From IMG/VR virus record IMGVR_UViG_3300047443_000063, positions 1 through 62,292 of that record: a stretch of 62,292 nucleotides of DNA, one strand, 5' to 3'. Shown piece after piece: positions 57,781-62,292 of the stretch; positions within the stretch are counted from its first letter, which is position 1; each line of letters opens with the position of its first letter. The notes beneath the pieces were generated by a model, which was not told where the DNA came from, searched no databases, and worked only from the letters and a program-made list of their open reading frames with translations. This stretch comes from a virus. Position numbers and translations under genes: made by a program.

Positions 57781-58560
57781 TCGTTTCTGGGGTTTGGCAA
57801 AACTTGCCAGCCCACACTTCAGCCCACACCTTGGATGAAGTATTGCTTTTCGAGCAGCGGCCAATTTTTCGGAAGCTAAATTGGGCAACCGGGATGAATT
57901 TCGTGTTCAAGCGATTTCAGGGAGCCCCGTGTATACGAGTCTAGGTTCGCGGCCCTGATTTATTCGCCCTCCGCCAAGAGTGGCGATTCAAACCACCACT
58001 ATTGCGTTCGCAGAGTTTTGGCTTGGTAACCTGGGTTACTTCGATACCGATCTCGATTCCTTCGATTTTGAGCAGATCCAGAATGACTGATCGAGCGTAT
58101 GAGGCCGCATGTACTGGTTGGTGGTCAAGGCGGCCGGACTCAGACTTACCCAGGTAGCGGGTGTCACCGCAGGCACCGTACACAGCTATCTGAGCGGCGA
58201 CGGTGGAAGGTGAATGCCGTACGCCTGGGTCGACCGCGCTGTTGCCCGCCCAACAGTGATGCTGAACCGCTATTGACTGAGCAACACTTGGCCGCTGCGA
58301 GGGGCGTTCCCCGCTGATATCGGCCTGCCAAGGCCAGCCAAAGGCGACTCACCCGGCACTGGCGGCCAGACAAAACCTTAAGCTAATAACTAAAAAGTAT
58401 TTACTGGATATTTTTTAGATCATTTACATTTAATTCATGGATACGGCAGTGTTGCCCGGTAAACAGAAGCGCCATTGTTGTTCAGGCAGCAGTCGCTCAA
58501 CAGTTAGCTGCCCGGGCAACAGCAGCCGAGATAACAAGTTAATCCATCTTATTGTTTTTA
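57781..58560. other. Degraded host intergenic region
   Basis: No intact gene. A 34-residue plus-strand frame (58109-58213) reads VAGVTAGTVHSYLSGD, like a fragment of a LacI-type helix-turn-helix, so a regulator gene probably decayed here. An inverted repeat GTTGCCCGG (58451-58459) / CCGGGCAAC (58512-58520) may be a binding site for the enhancer protein of the following sigma-54 promoter. Confidence 0.55.
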
Positions 58561-58576
58561 ATAGTTATTTTAACCT

Positions 58577-58592
58577 TGGAACATCTCTTGCT
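58577..58592 (+). promoter_or_regulatory. Sigma-54 promoter of the msuE operon
   Basis: TGGAACATCTCTTGCT has GG and GC separated by exactly ten bases as sigma-54 promoters require. It lies 43 bases before the msuE ATG. The downstream operon ends with a sigma-54 activator gene, which fits. Confidence 0.8.
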
Positions 58593-58634
58593 CTGATGGC
58601 TGCACATCCCGCAACTCGAACAGGAACAGACCCC

Positions 58635-59198
58635 ATGAGCACCCCACTTAAAGTCGTCGCCGTTTCCGGTGGAACCTATCGTCCGTCGCGCACCCTGGTG
58701 CTGGTCCAGGCCATCGTTGCCGAGCTGAGCCAGTACCTGCCAATCGAAAGCCGCATCATCGAACTGGGCGACATTGTCCGCCCGCTGGGCAGCGCCATGT
58801 CCCGTCAGGAGCTGCCGGAAACCGTTGAGTACGAGTTGAGTGCGATTGAGTCGGCGGACCTGCTGGTTGTGGCCGCACCCGTCTACCGTGGCGCCTACCC
58901 GGGCCAGTTTAAGCACCTGTTCGACCTGATTGGCCAGGACGCATTGATCGACACCCCGGTGTTGCTGGCCGCCACCGGTGGCAGCGACCGGCATGCGCTG
59001 GTAATCGATCATCAGTTGCGCCCGCTGTTCAGCTTCTTCCAGTCGGTGACCCTGCCCCTTGGCGTGTATGCCTCGGAGGCCGATTTCATGAATTACCAGA
59101 TCAGCAGCGAAGCGCTGAAAACACGCATCCGCCTGGCAGTCGAACGGGCCGCACCGCTGTTCACCGCCAATGCCGCCGACTTGCGGAAAACAGCCTGA
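58635..59198 (+). CDS. msuE: FMN reductase, MsuE-type
   Basis: 187 residues from ATG 58635 (the frame is open farther up but lacks a ribosome site there). The flavodoxin-like start KVVAVSGGTYRPSRTLVLVQ and the core LLVVAAPVYRGAYPGQFKHL are typical of NADPH-dependent FMN reductases MsuE/SsuE. It supplies FMNH2 to two-component monooxygenases that release sulfite from methanesulfonate and similar sulfur sources. First gene after the sigma-54 promoter. Confidence 0.88.
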   Translation: MSTPLKVVAVSGGTYRPSRTLVLVQAIVAELSQYLPIESRIIELGDIVRPLGSAMSRQELPETVEYELSAIESADLLVVAAPVYRGAYPGQFKHLFDLIGQDALIDTPVLLAATGGSDRHALVIDHQLRPLFSFFQSVTLPLGVYASEADFMNYQISSEALKTRIRLAVERAAPLFTANAADLRKTA

Positions 59199-59208
59199 GG
59201 AACAGCCT

Positions 59209-60396
59209 GTGACCGCTATCCATACATCCAGACTTGAAACCCCGCTGCAGATCGCCCGGACGCTCGCCGCCGAGTTTTCCCGAACCGCCGCCGAACGCGA
59301 CCATCTGGGCGGCACGCCGAAAGCCGAGCGCGACGAGTTGCGCCGCTGCGGTCTGCTGGCGATGAAAATTGACCAGCAATACGGTGGCCTTGGCGCCAGC
59401 TGGAGCGACACCCTGGAAGTGGTGCGCGAGTTCGCCAGGGTCGACAGCTCGATCGCCCATGTGTTCGGCTTCCAGCACTTGATGCTGGCCACGGTACGGC
59501 TGTTTTCCCGGCCCGAACAGTGGCAGCCCTGGTTCGAACAGACCGCGCGCAACAACTGGTTCTGGGGTAATGCCCTTAACCCGTTGGACACCCGCACCCT
59601 GTCAAAAAAATTTGCCGGCTATCGCGAGTTTTCCGGGCGCAAGAGTTTCTGCTCCGGCGCCTCCGATTCGGAAATGCTGATTGCCTCGGCGCTGGATGAA
59701 TCCACCAGCGGCAAGCTGTTGATCGCCGCCATTCCCAGTCATCGCACCGGCATCACCTTGCACGGCGACTGGGACAACATCGGCCAACGGCAGACCGACA
59801 GCGGCAGCGCCACCTTCGAACGGGTGCGCGTGGAAGAGAATGAACTGCTGCTAGATCCCGGCCCGCTGAGCACGCCCTTTGCCTGCCTGCGCCCGCTGAT
59901 CGCCCAACTGACCTTCGTCAATATCTTCCTCGGCATTGCCGAGGGCGCGTTCGAAGAGGCCCGCAATTACACCCTCAAGGAAACGCGCCCCTGGATCAAG
60001 GCCAACGTCAGCCAGGCCAATCAGGACCCCTATGTCCTGCGCCATTATGGCGAATTCTGGGTCGGGCTGGAAAGCGTGCGCCTGCTCGCAGAACGCGCCA
60101 ACGCCCTGCTCGACCAAGCCTGGAGCAAGGAGCACCGGCTCGGCGCCGAGGAGCGTGGCCAACTGGCCTTGGCCATTGCCACCGCCAAGGTCGCCGCCAC
60201 CCGCACCGGCCTGGACCTGACCAGCAGCCTGTTTGAAGTGACTGGCGCCCGCGCCACCCATGCCGCGCTGCGCCTTGATCGTCACTGGCGCAACCTGCGC
60301 ACCCAGACCCTGCACGACCCCGTGGACTACAAGCTCCATGAACTGGGTGACTGGGCGCTCAACAAGACGCTACCCACTCCGTCCTTTTACTCATAG
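59209..60396 (+). CDS. DszC/SfnC-type FMNH2-dependent monooxygenase
   Basis: 395 residues from GTG 59209 (GAGG upstream). An acyl-CoA-dehydrogenase fold: DQQYGGLGASWSDTLEVVRE and the middle beta domain with SGRKSFCSGASDSEMLIASA, but without a catalytic Glu context of true dehydrogenases; this subfamily includes DszC, SfnC and MsuC oxygenases. It would use FMNH2 from MsuE on a sulfinate or sulfone. Exact substrate cannot be decided from the sequence. Confidence 0.85.
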   Translation: MTAIHTSRLETPLQIARTLAAEFSRTAAERDHLGGTPKAERDELRRCGLLAMKIDQQYGGLGASWSDTLEVVREFARVDSSIAHVFGFQHLMLATVRLFSRPEQWQPWFEQTARNNWFWGNALNPLDTRTLSKKFAGYREFSGRKSFCSGASDSEMLIASALDESTSGKLLIAAIPSHRTGITLHGDWDNIGQRQTDSGSATFERVRVEENELLLDPGPLSTPFACLRPLIAQLTFVNIFLGIAEGAFEEARNYTLKETRPWIKANVSQANQDPYVLRHYGEFWVGLESVRLLAERANALLDQAWSKEHRLGAEERGQLALAIATAKVAATRTGLDLTSSLFEVTGARATHAALRLDRHWRNLRTQTLHDPVDYKLHELGDWALNKTLPTPSFYS

Positions 60397-60404
60397 GCCC
60401 CACC

Positions 60405-61508
60405 ATGCAACTACTCACGCTGCCGCCCTCACCAGCCCTGGCCACCTCGATACGCGCCACTGCGCAAGTCTTCGAAGACCCGAAATCACAGGCGCTGCTG
60501 GCGCACCTGCAACAGGTCGCGCCCAGTGACGCCAGCGTGTTGATCATCGGCGAAACCGGGACCGGCAAGGAACTGGTGGCCCGTCATCTGCACAACCTCA
60601 GCGCCCGTCGCAACAAGCCGTTTATCGCGGTCAACTGCGGCGCGTTTTCCGAAAGCCTGGTGGAGGCCGAACTGTTCGGCCACGAAAAAGGCGCCTTCAC
60701 CGGCGCCCTGAGCGCCAAGGCCGGCTGGTTCGAGGAAGCCAACGGCGGCACGCTGTTCCTCGACGAGATCGGTGACTTGCCGATGCCGATCCAGGTCAAG
60801 TTGCTGCGGGTGCTGCAGGAGCGTGAAGTGGTTCGCCTGGGTTCACGCAAAAGCATCCCCATCGATGTACGGGTGCTGGCTGCGACCAACGTGCAGCTGG
60901 AAAAAGCCATCAACGCCGGGCACTTTCGCGAAGACCTCTATTACCGGCTGAACGTGGTCAGCCTGGAGCTCAGCCCGCTGCGCGAGCGACCGGGCGACAT
61001 CCTGCCGCTGATCCGCCACTTCATCGCCGAGTACAGTCGTCGGCTGGGTTATGGCGAAGTGGTGCTGGATACCGAAGCCGAACAGAAGCTGGTGAATTAC
61101 TCATGGCCGGGCAATATTCGCGAGCTGGAAAACGTCATTCACCACACCCTGTTGATCTGCCGTAACAATCTGATCCGTGTCCAGGACCTGCACCTGTCCA
61201 ACCTGCGTATTGAACGCCAGGACGCCAGCAATACCGTCCAGGACGACAGTGCCGACGCCCTGTTGCAGCAAGCCTTCCAGAAGCTGTTCGAGGAAGAAAG
61301 CGGCGCCCTCCACGAGCGGGTCGAGGAAGCGCTGCTGCGCGCGGCCTATCGCTTCAGCCACTACAACCAGGTACACACCGCCAGCCTGCTGGGGCTGAGT
61401 CGCAACATCACCCGCGCGATGCTGATCAAGGTCGGTGAGCTGGTGGTGAACAAACGCCGCCCGGCACAAGACGCCCGGACGGTCAAAGTGGTCAACCTGT
61501 CGATCTGA
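60405..61508 (+). CDS. SfnR-type sigma-54 activator
   Basis: 367 residues. The AAA+ core has Walker A GETGTGKE (about 50-57), the GAFTGA loop that contacts sigma-54, Walker [12 protein letters not shown] and the sensor regions. There is no N-terminal receiver domain, a feature of SfnR regulators, so control is by expression level, for example through sulfur limitation. A C-terminal Fis-like HTH ([18 protein letters not shown]) binds DNA. It probably activates the promoter at 58577 and others for sulfone use. Confidence 0.88.
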   Translation: MQLLTLPPSPALATSIRATAQVFEDPKSQALLAHLQQVAPSDASVLIIGETGTGKELVARHLHNLSARRNKPFIAVNCGAFSESLVEAELFGHEKGAFTGALSAKAGWFEEANGGTLFLDEIGDLPMPIQVKLLRVLQEREVVRLGSRKSIPIDVRVLAATNVQLEKAINAGHFREDLYYRLNVVSLELSPLRERPGDILPLIRHFIAEYSRRLGYGEVVLDTEAEQKLVNYSWPGNIRELENVIHHTLLICRNNLIRVQDLHLSNLRIERQDASNTVQDDSADALLQQAFQKLFEEESGALHERVEEALLRAAYRFSHYNQVHTASLLGLSRNITRAMLIKVGELVVNKRRPAQDARTVKVVNLSI

Positions 61509-61521
61509 CGGGTGCTAGCGG

Positions 61522-62292
61522 TCAAGCAGCAGCTCCTTTACCCGCTGTCCCGCCTCCCAGATAGAAGTCCTGAATATCACTGCGCGCGGCCAACTGCCCG
61601 GTCGTGCCTTCGCTGACGACCCGGCCGCTTTCCAGCACGTAGCCGTACTGGGCGTAACGCAGAGCCAGGTTGATGTTCTGCTCGGCAATCAGGAAGCTCA
61701 CGCCGTCGCGCCGATTGAGCTGATGGATGATCTCGAAGATCTCCTCGACGATCTGCGGTGCCAGGCCCATCGAAGGTTCGTCCAGCAACACCAGCTGTGG
61801 CCGGGCCATCAGCGCCCGCCCGAGCGCAACCATCTGCTGTTCACCGCCGGAGGTGTAGCCGGCCAGGCTTTTGCGCCGTAGCTTGAGGCGCGGAAACTGG
61901 CTGTAGATACGTTCCAGATCGGCCTTCAGTTGCCCGCGGGACACCTGACGCGCAAAGGCACCCGTCAGCAGGTTTTCCTCCACTGTCAGTTGGGCAAAGC
62001 AATGCCGGCCTTCCAGTACCTGCACCAGGCCGCTGGCAACCAGGCTATGGGGCGTGCTGCGGGTGACATCCTCGCCTCGATAAATAATCCGCCCCTGCAC
62101 CACCTCGCCCCGCTCGGCCCTCACCAGATTGGCGGCGGCCTTCAAGGTGGTGCTTTTGCCAGCACCGTTGGCCCCCAGCAACACCACGATCTGTCCTTGC
62201 GGCACCGCCAGGGATACCCCGCGTACGGCGAGGATTGCCTGTTCGTACAGGACTTCAATCGCGTCGATCTGCAAGATCGGTACTTGGTTCAT
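61522..62292 (-). CDS. LivF-type ABC transporter ATPase
   Basis: 256 residues from ATG at the window edge (complete if that is the real start). Walker A GANGAGKST, signature SGGEQQMVALGRALM (with unusual S-G-G-E), Walker B LVLLDEPSMGL and the C-terminal IAEQN loop, all in the pattern of branched-chain amino acid type importers (LivF, UrtE). The partner genes would be upstream of it, outside the window. The substrate is unknown. It converges with the sfnR-like gene. Confidence 0.88.
   Translation of the reverse strand: MNQVPILQIDAIEVLYEQAILAVRGVSLAVPQGQIVVLLGANGAGKSTTLKAAANLVRAERGEVVQGRIIYRGEDVTRSTPHSLVASGLVQVLEGRHCFAQLTVEENLLTGAFARQVSRGQLKADLERIYSQFPRLKLRRKSLAGYTSGGEQQMVALGRALMARPQLVLLDEPSMGLAPQIVEEIFEIIHQLNRRDGVSFLIAEQNINLALRYAQYGYVLESGRVVSEGTTGQLAARSDIQDFYLGGGTAGKGAAA

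Noticed and set aside
57941-58183. 80-residue minus-strand frame after attR
   Set aside because: No ribosome site and no family likeness; the region looks degraded on both strands.
1-62292. CRISPR array, insertion sequence or transposase
   Set aside because: No regular spacer-repeat series, no transposase motifs and no terminal inverted repeats with target duplications were seen. The repeats at 42.2-42.5 kb are stem arms, not repeat units.

Overview
The window is a stretch of a Pseudomonas chromosome (P. fluorescens-like gene content: an msuE / DszC-like monooxygenase / SfnR-type regulator cluster, and DUF1654-type small proteins) that carries one nearly complete lambda-like siphoprophage of about 57.6 kb. 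The prophage sits in the 3' half of a tRNA-Ser(UGA) gene. The intact tRNA is at 25-112. A 57-bp core (57-113) is repeated exactly at 57687-57743, just after a tyrosine integrase gene. Host DNA lies at 1-56 and after 57743.

Layout. 114-2100: left end of the phage with accessory genes, including a frameshifted SRAP gene and a three-helix membrane protein. 2123-27879 (minus strand): late genes read from right to left: terminase, portal, minor head, scaffold, coat, connectors, tail tube, gpG/GT with a canonical -1 slippery heptamer, tape measure, M, L, K, I, J, tail fibre, SleB-type endolysin, then Rz with embedded Rz1. Morons interrupt this order at 22.8 kb and at 9.8-11.7 kb (two lipoproteins plus two plus-strand genes, one a retropepsin-like protein). 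27.9-29.3 kb: a YodC-like protein, an Acb2-type anti-CBASS protein with a small coupled partner, and two holin-like proteins. 29.5-30.2 kb: a moron with a tyrosinase-like histidine pattern.

30.5-36.9 kb (minus strand) is the early replication operon: cro, small DNA-binding proteins, CII-like, Rha/KilAC, DUF1376 and DnaC-type replication proteins, DUF1367, NinG, and a gene in the position of Q. A promoter-terminator pair like PR'-tR' follows. cI faces cro across three evenly spaced operator-like sites. Downstream of cI, in its direction, lie a HipA-like kinase and a DUF3037 protein (probable lysogenic accessory pair), then terminator-bounded microgenes, one with a LexA box.

40.6-57.5 kb (plus strand) is the second early operon. 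It starts at a strong promoter overlapped by three more copies of the operator motif and has a boxA antitermination element in its leader. It encodes many small proteins, a structured non-coding segment (42.2-42.5 kb), RecT plus a YqaJ nuclease, NdpA, two DNA methyltransferases flanking a reverse-strand HEPN-type gene, ASCH and NinX-like proteins, a DUF4224 protein (likely directionality factor) and integrase.

After attR the host region holds a degraded ~0.7 kb intergenic stretch, then a sulfonate/sulfone sulfur-assimilation operon behind a sigma-54 promoter, and a LivF-type ABC ATPase on the minus strand. All family names are from reading the sequence; no database search was run.
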